From Gammaproteobacteria bacterium (lineage in GTDB: Bacteria > Pseudomonadota > Gammaproteobacteria > Pseudomonadales > Azotimanducaceae_A): a stretch of DNA of 64,000 nucleotides. Location: contig DUAT01000012.1 of the NCBI GenBank assembly GCA_012960755.1, forward strand, positions 34,007-98,006. The letters run 5' to 3'. The translations under genes were made by a program, and so were the position numbers. Below the pieces are notes generated by a model. That model ran no database searches, was not told the DNA's origin, and worked only from the letters and a program-made list of their open reading frames with translations. Within the stretch, counting starts at the first letter, position 1; every line of letters begins with the position of its first letter. Shown here one piece after another: positions 34,761 to 42,269 of the stretch.

Positions 34761-34788
34761 CAATATTGGAATTTGTGAAATTCGCGAA
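34761..34788. promoter_or_regulatory. Cluster of palindromes, possible activator site
   Basis: Three perfect dyads lie side by side: CAATATTG (34761-34768), GAATTT-GTG-AAATTC (34769-34783) and TTCGCGAA (34781-34788). They sit about 40-80 bases upstream of the sigma-54-type promoter, where an enhancer-binding regulator would bind. Confidence 0.5.
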
Positions 34789-34836
34789 AATGGGACTGAT
34801 GGCTTCCCGTTTGCGGGACGCAGGATACAGACCTTG

Positions 34837-36201
34837 CTAAACCGTGTAAGGGATAATCAACTGCGCCAACGCACCTTGTCCATCTTCCCGGTTCTCCAAC
34901 ACGACCTGGCCACCGTGTTTCGCAGCGATCTGTCGACACAAGGTCAGGCCGATGCCTGCGCCCTGGGCCTTTGTGGTGTAGAAAGGAACAAAAAGATTGG
35001 CCGGGTTGCTGATGCCCGTGCCCGAATCCTGGACCTGGAACTTAAAGACACCGTCGCCTTTTTCACAGCTGATCGTAACCGGTTCCTGCTGCGACTGGCT
35101 CGCTTCGAGCGCGTTTTTGATGAGATTGATCAAAAGCTGCTCAAGATGCACCGGGTCACCGAACAAGGTAATCCCGGGCGTATCTTCAATAACGATCGGT
35201 TGATCAACAAAGAAGCGTTTCACCTTTTGCAGCAGGTCTTCCACCTGGAAGTTTATTTTCTGCGGATCCGGTAACTTCGCAATACGCGCATACACCGAAA
35301 TAAATTCTTTCAAGGCCTTGGCCCGCTCCTCTATAACCGCGAGGCCCACCCTCAACTCATCCTCATTGCCTAGCTCAGCGTGGCTCGACAATATCTTGTT
35401 CAGGGTTTGGCAAATAGATGTGATCGGTGTCAGTGAATTGTTTATCTCGTGTGCTATCACCCGTATCAACCGCTGCCAGGCGGAAATCTCCTCTTCGCTG
35501 AGCACTTGTTTCAAGTCGGTGATAAATACAATTTTTCCGGGTTTTCCCTCGTGCCGATAGTGCTGAACATTGATTTGCCATCGTCCGGCAGCACCTGGAA
35601 ATTCGTGGTCGACGAGTCTGGAACCGGTATCTTTGAGGACAACTGACAGGGTCGTTTTCTCAAGGTCCAAACCTACCAGTTCCGTTGCCGACAGTTGAAG
35701 TAGTTGGGTGGTGAGACGATTGACCATGCGTATTTTGCCATCGCTGTCGCAGGCGATAATCGCGACGTTAATCTGGTTGACAATTCTCTCAAGCAGGTTC
35801 TTGAGTTCAAACTCTTCTTGCCGGTTTTCCTTTAACTTTGAGGTTAACGAATCGATTTGTTGATACAGCTCGGCCAATTCACCAGGTTCACTAAGGCGAC
35901 TGCTTCGCATACTGTAGTCCTCGGTCCGAATTGCCTCCACCAGATTACTCAAGGTTCTCAAGTGGTAAATAAAATCTTCCTTAACGTTGGCAGCCACAGC
36001 GGCGACCCACAGCGCAGAGACGATGACGATGACGAATTGCGTAATCTGGGAAAAAGAATCATCGTTGAAGACGTAGTAAAACAGCGGCACAACCGGGACA
36101 CCGCTGAGCAGAACGAGGTAAAACATTTTTTGTTCCGAAGCAACTCTCCGGGGTTTCGGTTTCCGTGAAGACATTCGGTATGAGCCGTGAGGACTATTCA
36201 C
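34837..36201 (-). CDS. NtrY-like sensor histidine kinase
   Basis: This 454-residue kinase has two membrane segments (about residues 25-75), a HAMP-like linker, a PAS domain around 115-220, the phospho-acceptor H-box VIAHEINNSLTPI (about 249), the N-box NLIKNALEAS and the G-boxes DSGTGISNP and GAGIGLTLCRQIAAKHGG. All catalytic boxes look intact. The likely start is GTG 36201 with GAGG 5 bases before it; the response regulator gene ends two bases upstream. It should phosphorylate the adjacent NtrC-type regulator, which appears damaged. Confidence 0.88.
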   Translation of the reverse strand: MNSPHGSYRMSSRKPKPRRVASEQKMFYLVLLSGVPVVPLFYYVFNDDSFSQITQFVIVIVSALWVAAVAANVKEDFIYHLRTLSNLVEAIRTEDYSMRSSRLSEPGELAELYQQIDSLTSKLKENRQEEFELKNLLERIVNQINVAIIACDSDGKIRMVNRLTTQLLQLSATELVGLDLEKTTLSVVLKDTGSRLVDHEFPGAAGRWQINVQHYRHEGKPGKIVFITDLKQVLSEEEISAWQRLIRVIAHEINNSLTPITSICQTLNKILSSHAELGNEDELRVGLAVIEERAKALKEFISVYARIAKLPDPQKINFQVEDLLQKVKRFFVDQPIVIEDTPGITLFGDPVHLEQLLINLIKNALEASQSQQEPVTISCEKGDGVFKFQVQDSGTGISNPANLFVPFYTTKAQGAGIGLTLCRQIAAKHGGQVVLENREDGQGALAQLIIPYTV

Positions 36202-36203
36202 CC

Positions 36204-36767
36204 TTACCTCATCTTTCCCATTCTGCGGTACAACGCAGACCGGCTAATTCCCAGAGCCTTGGCGGCATTGCTTGCATTATCATCGTGCTCATCCATCACC
36301 TGCCGGATAAACCAGGCCTCGGCTTCTTCCAGCGTCATCTGCAACAGTCCGTCCGGACCCCCGTCAGCCACACTACCTGGTGTACTCAAGGACGAGTCAT
36401 TGGCAGGAAGCTGGAGATCTTTCAGCATAATTTCGGATTGCAGGCAAAGCAGCACCGATCTTTCAACCACATGCTGTAACTCGCGCACGTTGCCAGGCCA
36501 ACTGTATTGTTGTAACTGGGCAATAGCGTCGGTAGAGAATCTTTCAACGCTGGATTCATAGTGCGCCAATGCATCTTGGAGAAAGATCGAAGCCATCGGC
36601 ATAATATCTTCAGCGCGAGATCGCAGCGGTGGTAGCTCCAGGGTAATCCCATTTAACCTGAAAAGCAGGTCTTCCCTAAAATGTTGGTCAGCAATAAGCT
36701 GATCGAGGTTCGCGTTGGTGGCGGAAATAATCCTGACTGTGGCGGACTGCGTCTGTGAGCTACCCAA
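36204..36767 (-). CDS. NtrC-type response regulator, C-terminal part after an in-frame TGA
   Basis: This is the remainder of the sigma-54-type regulator that starts at 37589. The reading frame is the same; only a TGA (36768-36770) divides them, and TTG 36767 is merely the next codon. It contains the end of the AAA+ domain (VRIISATNANLDQLI, FREDLLFRLN, LPPLRSRAEDI, then WPGNVRELQHVVERS) and a Fis-type helix-turn-helix, NASNAAKALGISRSALYRRMGK. The codon replaced by TGA is normally Arg (ER.G in the family), which one C-to-T change from CGA would explain. Confidence 0.8.
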   Translation of the reverse strand: MGSSQTQSATVRIISATNANLDQLIADQHFREDLLFRLNGITLELPPLRSRAEDIMPMASIFLQDALAHYESSVERFSTDAIAQLQQYSWPGNVRELQHVVERSVLLCLQSEIMLKDLQLPANDSSLSTPGSVADGGPDGLLQMTLEEAEAWFIRQVMDEHDDNASNAAKALGISRSALYRRMGKMR

Positions 36768-37589
36768 TCATTCAAATTTATGTTCTTCCAGTAATCTCAA
36801 GATTTTCGCCTGCTGTTGTAGCGGCATGTTGGCAATTTCGCCCATAAACAAGGTGCCCTTGTCCGCCATCTCAACCCGGCCTATACGGCCTTTTTTTGCA
36901 TCTGTGTAAGCACCGGGCACATGGCCGAACATCTCGCTTTCAAATGTCGAATCAGAAATACCACCCATATTCACGGAAATAAAGGGGCCTTCTGGCGTTA
37001 CAGATTGGCTGTGGATATAGCTGGCGAGAAGACTCTTACCGGTTCCATTCTCACCGGTAATCAGGATTGGAATGTCGCTGCCGGCGACTTGGCGAACTAT
37101 TGCCATTAATTGCTGCATCGCCAGTGATTCACAGATGAACTTGTCGACGTTGTTACTCTCCTGCCGGAGAATTTTGTTTTCCGCCGACAGCTTGACATCT
37201 TTTTTTACTATCTCACCCAGCATGATCTGGGTTCGAATAGCGTTTACGAGTCGATTGTTGTCATCCCATGGCTTCTCGATAAAATCCATCGCGCCACGCT
37301 TCATCGCCTCAACGGCAACATTCACCGTACCCCAACCAGTCATCACAATGATCGGGAGTTCTTTGTCGACTTCCCGGATCGATGAAATAAGCTCGAGCCC
37401 TTCCTTACCGGAGGTTGTGTCTTCCCTGTAGTTAAGATCAATTAATGCGAGTTGGAACGATTGGTTTTGGATCTGGGTGTAAGCATCACCCGGCGTACTG
37501 CAAGCGACTGACTCCAATCCTTCAGAGTTAAGCAACAGCTTTAGGGCGGTGATAATGTTCTTGTCGTCGTCCGCAATGAGTACGGTCAT
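36768..37589 (-). CDS. NtrC-type response regulator, N-terminal part (receiver and partial AAA+)
   Basis: The receiver domain (residues 1-120) has the acidic pair DDD, the phosphorylation site in LIDLNYRED (about 51), and VMTGWGT and EKPW further on. The AAA+ domain follows with Walker A TGENGTGKS (about 180). Two departures stand out. The sigma-54 contact loop reads GAYTDA instead of GAFTGA. Walker B reads GTLFMGEI instead of GTLFLDEI, losing the magnesium-binding aspartate (codon 36840-36842). The frame then stops at TGA after HKFE, before the sensor 2 and DNA-binding parts. As read, it should not be an active sigma-54 activator. Confidence 0.82.
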   Translation of the reverse strand: MTVLIADDDKNIITALKLLLNSEGLESVACSTPGDAYTQIQNQSFQLALIDLNYREDTTSGKEGLELISSIREVDKELPIIVMTGWGTVNVAVEAMKRGAMDFIEKPWDDNNRLVNAIRTQIMLGEIVKKDVKLSAENKILRQESNNVDKFICESLAMQQLMAIVRQVAGSDIPILITGENGTGKSLLASYIHSQSVTPEGPFISVNMGGISDSTFESEMFGHVPGAYTDAKKGRIGRVEMADKGTLFMGEIANMPLQQQAKILRLLEEHKFE

Positions 37590-37695
37590 TTCACACCTTA
37601 AAATCGTGTCCGGTTTCTTGAAGATGTGTTAACAATACAGACTAATTTAGTATTTTGGCGAGGAAATTTATCCGGAGGTGATCAAAGAAGGCTGC

Positions 37696-38349
37696 CTATA
37701 CTGACCTCGAACCGAGTAACTTTCCGTATTTAGCTGAAAGTTCCAAATATGATTCCCCTCGATCAGACAGTTTGTAACCTGCCTCCAGGCTAACGGTTAA
37801 ACCCAGTTGTTTTAATTTTCGCATGTCCTTTTTGAGATCCATCTGCTCTCTTTTTAACAAAGGCGCCAATTTAACCGATGGCATACCAGGATTCTCAGCG
37901 ACAACGCAAAGGGTGTTCTTCGTCCACACACCCACTTTGCTGTTGCGATCCTTTTTTTCCAGCTTTGAATCCAGTACCAGCCATTCTGACTTGTCCTTAA
38001 GGGCACCCTGATCAGGAAGTTCCTTTTTTACATCGCCTAAATACCGAAAGCGAATACAGTTCAAATCTCCCTCCGTGGAGTTGGCATCGAGATAAGCCAG
38101 CATTTCTTTGGCAGACTGGAACCCAGCCCTAAGCGCACCATTGTCGGTAATGTTTTTTGCAACGGTTGCCTGAATGCCAATCACTTCAATGGCACCGCCC
38201 CTCATTAACTGATATGTCCCGCCCAGCTTAACCTGAGGTCTCTTCCAACGCCTGTAGGTTCGAGTAATTTCACTGGCTCTAATACGACCCAGAAACTGAC
38301 TCTTGAACATCATTAACACGGCACTCCAGTTAGATCGCTCCTTGGGCAC
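37696..38349 (-). CDS. Uncharacterised protein, possible ASCH-like domain
   Basis: This protein of 217 residues or fewer has an N-terminal half with MFKSQFLGRIRASEITRTYR and RWKRPQVKLGGTYQL, which resembles the ASCH/PUA-like fold (a small RNA-binding type domain). The second half, after about residue 130, is helical and ends with a winged-helix-like stretch (LKQLGLTVSLEAGYKLSDRG). Internal methionines near 38313 give another start. It follows the FKBP gene in the same direction after 30 bases. I cannot name a function; the domain call is tentative. Confidence 0.6.
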   Translation of the reverse strand: MPKERSNWSAVLMMFKSQFLGRIRASEITRTYRRWKRPQVKLGGTYQLMRGGAIEVIGIQATVAKNITDNGALRAGFQSAKEMLAYLDANSTEGDLNCIRFRYLGDVKKELPDQGALKDKSEWLVLDSKLEKKDRNSKVGVWTKNTLCVVAENPGMPSVKLAPLLKREQMDLKKDMRKLKQLGLTVSLEAGYKLSDRGESYLELSAKYGKLLGSRSV

Positions 38350-38379
38350 ATTATTAAGCTCTGACCCGACCCATGCAGG

Positions 38380-38820
38380 CTAACCTTGGGATTCTCCGGG
38401 TTCAGCCTGCCTGGCTTCCAGCACGTGAATATCAAAGTTAAAAGTGATGCCCGCCAGGGGATGGTTACTGTCCACTGTGATCCCGTCTTCTTCCACGGAT
38501 ACCACCTTGACCACACTGGAATCATGTCCGGAACCAATCTGGAAAATCATACCTGGTTGAATCTCCTTGGCATCACTCTGGATCATGTCCCTGGAAATGG
38601 TCCTGATTAACTGCCTCTGTGGCCATCCGTATGCCTCATCGGGACCCAGGGTGACCGAAAAATCATCACCAATACTCCGACCTGCCAGAGCCTTTTCAAG
38701 ACCTGATATCATTGTACCGTCACCTTCAACGAAAGACATGGATTCGCCACCTTCCGATGAGTCAATAACCTCGTTGGCTTCATTTCTAATGGCATAATCA
38801 AACTTGTAGAACATTGGCAT
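38380..38820 (-). CDS. SlyD-like FKBP peptidyl-prolyl isomerase
   Basis: This 146-residue protein has the split FKBP fold with an inserted flap: FVEGDGTMISGLEKALAG (about residue 30), the flap from about 70 to 120, and DSNHPLAGITFNFDIHVLEA, the signature of SlyD/FkpB proteins. Proline isomerase and chaperone activity in the cytoplasm are expected. The frame stays open upstream to 39000 but without family resemblance; ATG 38820 gives the usual N-terminus. The metal-binding histidine-rich tail of E. coli SlyD is absent. Confidence 0.85.
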   Translation of the reverse strand: MPMFYKFDYAIRNEANEVIDSSEGGESMSFVEGDGTMISGLEKALAGRSIGDDFSVTLGPDEAYGWPQRQLIRTISRDMIQSDAKEIQPGMIFQIGSGHDSSVVKVVSVEEDGITVDSNHPLAGITFNFDIHVLEARQAEPGESQG

Positions 38821-38887
38821 ACTGGACCACCTCTGTGCCGCGCAACGGTGATTATAACGCTTATTAAAAAGTTCGGTGTCACAACCC

Positions 38888-39961
38888 TCAAAGTTGTTGC
38901 AATAGTTCTCGCCATGATCTTTGAACATCATCCCAGCTAACCTGTTCAGGCAACACCGGTTTTTGCTGGTGATCATATTCACCTTCCCATATTTGCTCAA
39001 TCATACCAACCGCATCTTCGAGATCCCTGAACCGGTACCTCGGGGAGACGAATTCACGATAGGCCAGATCATCAGGCACCACTGGCATACACCCAGCCTG
39101 TATTGCTTCCAGAACGGCCAGCCCCTGAAATTCATGTCGAGCAGTGGACAAAACAATGTGGCAGTCATCAAGTAGCCGCAGATAGGATTCCCTGTCTTTA
39201 ATAAACCCTTTCTGGCCTAACTTGCTGGCCTGTTGTAGCACCTCGCAACAAGCGACGATCTCTTCGGGCACTTGTCGGAACGATTGCCCAATGATGTGAA
39301 ACCTGAAATCCAGCGATGTTTTTAACAGAGACTGGACGAGATTGCTCAGCTCTACTACCCCCTTGTCGTGTTCCCAGCGATGATTCCAGACGATATTCAA
39401 CAGCGACGGTTTTGCGGTTTCCGCCACATCCCGGGGTCGTAGCGCAACAGCAATGACCTGGCTTTTTTCTTCCAGCGATAGACGTATACCAGGCGGGACA
39501 CCATCCGGCATCTTTTCCAGAAACTGTGATACGCCCCGGACAAACGATTGGCGGTTGAACTCTGAATTAAAAACCAGCTGGTCTGCCGATATCGCACTAT
39601 AAATACTGGTTATCTGGCGCTCAACCAGGTGATTGGCACTGGCTTCTTCAAAGTAAGCTTCATCAGGATACGCGAACTGATTCTCATGGAAGTACAGAAT
39701 CGATGGTACATTTGCCAGTGTCTTGCACATCCCCTTTAGCGCGGACAAATCTGTCATCGAGGTGGCGATGACGAGATCATACTGAAATTTCAGCCGTTCG
39801 TCCTGCGACATTGTTAAACTGTTACCGCGAAATCTCCAGCTGAAAAACCGGGGCGGTAAGGTAACCGTGGTAAACTCATGCTCCTGTAGCTGCTCGACCA
39901 GCCCTTCACGCCAGTAACGATGGCTCATCGCATCATAAGGTGATAACAGCAGGATCTTCAT
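38888..39961 (-). CDS. GTDC1/QTMAN-type glycosyltransferase (DUF3524)
   Basis: This 357-residue GT-B-fold protein has a DUF3524 N-terminal domain (LLLSPYDAMSHRYWREGLV; YDLVIATSMTDLSALKG; SILYFHENQFAYP) and a C-terminal GT4-type donor domain (IVWNHRWEHDKG; FHIIGQSFRQVP; HEFQGLAVLEAIQAGCMPV). In animals this family includes the enzyme that adds mannose to queuosine in tRNA-Asp; bacterial members are annotated by likeness. A tRNA-queuosine glycosylation role is therefore an inference. ATG 39961 begins the conserved MKILLLSPY; the open frame further upstream overlaps the divergent gene region and is not used. Confidence 0.8.
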   Translation of the reverse strand: MKILLLSPYDAMSHRYWREGLVEQLQEHEFTTVTLPPRFFSWRFRGNSLTMSQDERLKFQYDLVIATSMTDLSALKGMCKTLANVPSILYFHENQFAYPDEAYFEEASANHLVERQITSIYSAISADQLVFNSEFNRQSFVRGVSQFLEKMPDGVPPGIRLSLEEKSQVIAVALRPRDVAETAKPSLLNIVWNHRWEHDKGVVELSNLVQSLLKTSLDFRFHIIGQSFRQVPEEIVACCEVLQQASKLGQKGFIKDRESYLRLLDDCHIVLSTARHEFQGLAVLEAIQAGCMPVVPDDLAYREFVSPRYRFRDLEDAVGMIEQIWEGEYDHQQKPVLPEQVSWDDVQRSWRELLQQL

Positions 39962-40075
39962 ACAATAGGTTCCTATGATCATTTCGGATCTGGCGATGCC
40001 GGGGCCAAAATAGTACCCGTATTCAGGCAGCTTCTGTAGAATACGCACCGCACAGCAATCAGGTTTGAGGCAATT

Positions 40076-41290
40076 ATGGCAGGAATAGTGATTATTGGTG
40101 GTGGACAGGCAGCGGGACAAGCTGCAGCCAGTTTTCGCCAGGCAGGGTATGAAGACGAGTTGATAATTCTGGGGGAAGAGCCATTTCCACCTTACCAGCG
40201 CCCGCCTCTCTCAAAACAGTACCTGTCAGGGGAACTTCCCCTTGAACGAGTTTATGTCCGTGCCGAGAAATTCTACCGGGACAAAAACATTGAAATTCGC
40301 ACCAGCACCCGGGTTGATTCAATCAATCCGGCGGCAGGCACAGTCACTACCAGCAGCGTTGATGAGGTAGCGTATGACAAGTTGTTAATCGCCACCGGCA
40401 GTCGTCCCCGAATCCTCAAAATGCCAGGGAGTGACCTTGAGGGTATCCACTATCTCAGAACCATTGCTGATGTTGATGCGATTCGAAACGCCATGCCAGA
40501 TGCCAGGAACGTAGTCATTGTAGGCGGTGGCTATATCGGCCTCGAAGTCGCATCCGTTACCGTTACTGCCGGGTTGAATGTCACGGTTCTGGAAATGGAA
40601 CAACGAATATTACAGCGCGTGACGACACCGGAGATGAGCGAGTACTATCACAACCTGCATTCTGATCGCGGGCTCAATATACTCACAGAGACAACGGTCA
40701 GTGGTTTTGAAGGCGACGGTAAGGTTTCAAAAGTGCTCTGCAGTAACAGTGGCGGTGATATCGCCATCGACGCAGATCTGGTCATCGTTGGCATTGGAAT
40801 TCTGCCGAATGTTGAGCTTGCGCTGGAAGCAGGCATTGACTGCGATAATGGCATCCTGGTGGATGAACATTGCCGTACTTCCCTGACCGACATCTACGCC
40901 ATTGGTGATTGCACCAACCACCCTAACCCTATTCTCGACCGCCGTCTTCGACTGGAATCAGTGCCCAATGCGCTTGAGCAGGCACGGGTAGCTGCTGCCA
41001 ATATACTGGGTGGGGACAAGATCTACGCAAGCGTACCCTGGTTCTGGTCAGACCAGTATGAACTAAAGCTGCAAATGGTGGGCTTTTCTACCGGTGATAC
41101 CCAGGTAGTGCGTGGAAACAAAGACATCAACGAGTTTGCGGTTTTCTACCTGAAAAACAATGCTGTGATTGCCGTGGACGCGGTCAATAGTCCGCGAGAA
41201 TTTATGATCTGCAAGCAACTCTATGGTAAAACAGTGGACCCAACGCAGTTGGCAGACCCTTTATTTGATTTAAAGTTGCTCCTGAAATAG
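40076..41290 (+). CDS. FAD-dependent ferredoxin/rubredoxin reductase
   Basis: This 404-residue flavoprotein passes electrons from NAD(P)H to a small iron-sulfur protein. The FAD motif VIIGGGQAAGQAAASFRQAG starts at residue 5, PPYQRPPLSK follows near 40, and the NAD-binding motif VVIVGGGYIGLEVASV is near 145. DIYAIGDCTNHPNP is near 275, and the C-terminal domain has PWFWSDQYELKLQMVG. These are hallmarks of the putidaredoxin/rhodocoxin reductase group that serves P450s or dioxygenases. No ferredoxin or oxygenase gene is adjacent. It is divergent from the glycosyltransferase. Confidence 0.9.
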   Translation: MAGIVIIGGGQAAGQAAASFRQAGYEDELIILGEEPFPPYQRPPLSKQYLSGELPLERVYVRAEKFYRDKNIEIRTSTRVDSINPAAGTVTTSSVDEVAYDKLLIATGSRPRILKMPGSDLEGIHYLRTIADVDAIRNAMPDARNVVIVGGGYIGLEVASVTVTAGLNVTVLEMEQRILQRVTTPEMSEYYHNLHSDRGLNILTETTVSGFEGDGKVSKVLCSNSGGDIAIDADLVIVGIGILPNVELALEAGIDCDNGILVDEHCRTSLTDIYAIGDCTNHPNPILDRRLRLESVPNALEQARVAAANILGGDKIYASVPWFWSDQYELKLQMVGFSTGDTQVVRGNKDINEFAVFYLKNNAVIAVDAVNSPREFMICKQLYGKTVDPTQLADPLFDLKLLLK

Positions 41291-41336
41291 ATGGGGTGCG
41301 ATTTCGCTTCGGTACGGATATTGATAATGTTGCCTC

Positions 41337-42269
41337 ATGCTACATAGTCTTGAAATAGACAAGGTCACCAAGGTCTTTGGTGACAACGTTGCTGTCGATA
41401 AGATCTCCGCAAATATTCCTACCGGCAGTATTTATGGATTTCTGGGGCCCAACGGCGCTGGTAAGACCACCACCATCCGAATGATTATGAGCATTCTCTA
41501 TCCCGACGCTGGTTCCATAAAACTGTTTGGAAGCCTAACCCCGGAACAATGCAAAGATCGCCTGGGATACCTGCCTGAGGAAAAAGGTCTCTACAAAAAA
41601 ATGAAAACCATCGAGCTGATAACGTATTTTGGCCGACTGAAAGGCATACCAGGATCGTTGGCACGAAGCAAAGCCCTGCAACTACTGCAACAGTTTGGGC
41701 TGGGTAGTTGTGCTGATCTCCGCTGCGACGCCCTGTCTAAAGGTATGGGGCAGAAAGTACAGATAATTGCTACCTTGCTGCATGAACCGGAGTTAGTCAT
41801 ATTGGACGAACCATTTTCCGGGCTTGATCCGATTAACGTAGAGGTTGTACGGGATATCATTCTTGATCTGAAACGCGCAGGCAAAACCGTCATTTTTTCA
41901 ACTCATGTGATGGAGCAGGCGGAACAGATTTGTGACTACATTTTGCTGATCAATAATGGCAAAAAGATTCTCGATGGGTCTCTTGCTGAAGTTAAAAAAT
42001 GCGGTCACCAGACAATTTCGCTCGAATATGAAGGTTCCGGTGAGGTGCTGCGCAATTTACCGGGTGTCACACGTGTTAATGATATGGGCAAGGCGGCGGA
42101 ACTGTCGTTGCAACCGGATGCCGATCCCCAATCCATTCTCACAAGGATTGTTCCTGAACTCACCTTGCGTAGCTTCACTGTGAATGATCCATCATTGCAC
42201 GAAATTTTCGTTCGCAGCGTGGGTGATATTGATGAAACTGTGCCTCAGGATCATGGCCCGGAGTCATGA
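41337..42269 (+). CDS. ABC transporter ATPase (NatA-like)
   Basis: This 310-residue ATPase has Walker A GPNGAGKTT (about 38), a Q-loop YLPEEKGLYKKM, a signature reading LSKGMGQKVQII in place of LSGGQ (about 134), Walker B LVILDEPFSGLDP and H-loop STHVMEQAEQI. The LSKGM form and the C-terminal DUF4162-like extension are typical of NatA-type exporters. It overlaps the permease gene by four bases (ATGA), so the two are coupled. Sodium or drug export is likely; the substrate is not proven. Confidence 0.92.
   Translation: MLHSLEIDKVTKVFGDNVAVDKISANIPTGSIYGFLGPNGAGKTTTIRMIMSILYPDAGSIKLFGSLTPEQCKDRLGYLPEEKGLYKKMKTIELITYFGRLKGIPGSLARSKALQLLQQFGLGSCADLRCDALSKGMGQKVQIIATLLHEPELVILDEPFSGLDPINVEVVRDIILDLKRAGKTVIFSTHVMEQAEQICDYILLINNGKKILDGSLAEVKKCGHQTISLEYEGSGEVLRNLPGVTRVNDMGKAAELSLQPDADPQSILTRIVPELTLRSFTVNDPSLHEIFVRSVGDIDETVPQDHGPES

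Noticed and set aside
36768..36770. TGA as a selenocysteine codon
   Set aside because: The position is normally arginine, not cysteine, and no hairpin suited to selenocysteine insertion is evident just downstream.
38821..39000. N-terminal extension of the SlyD-like gene
   Set aside because: The extra 60 residues run into the end of the glycosyltransferase gene and have no family match.
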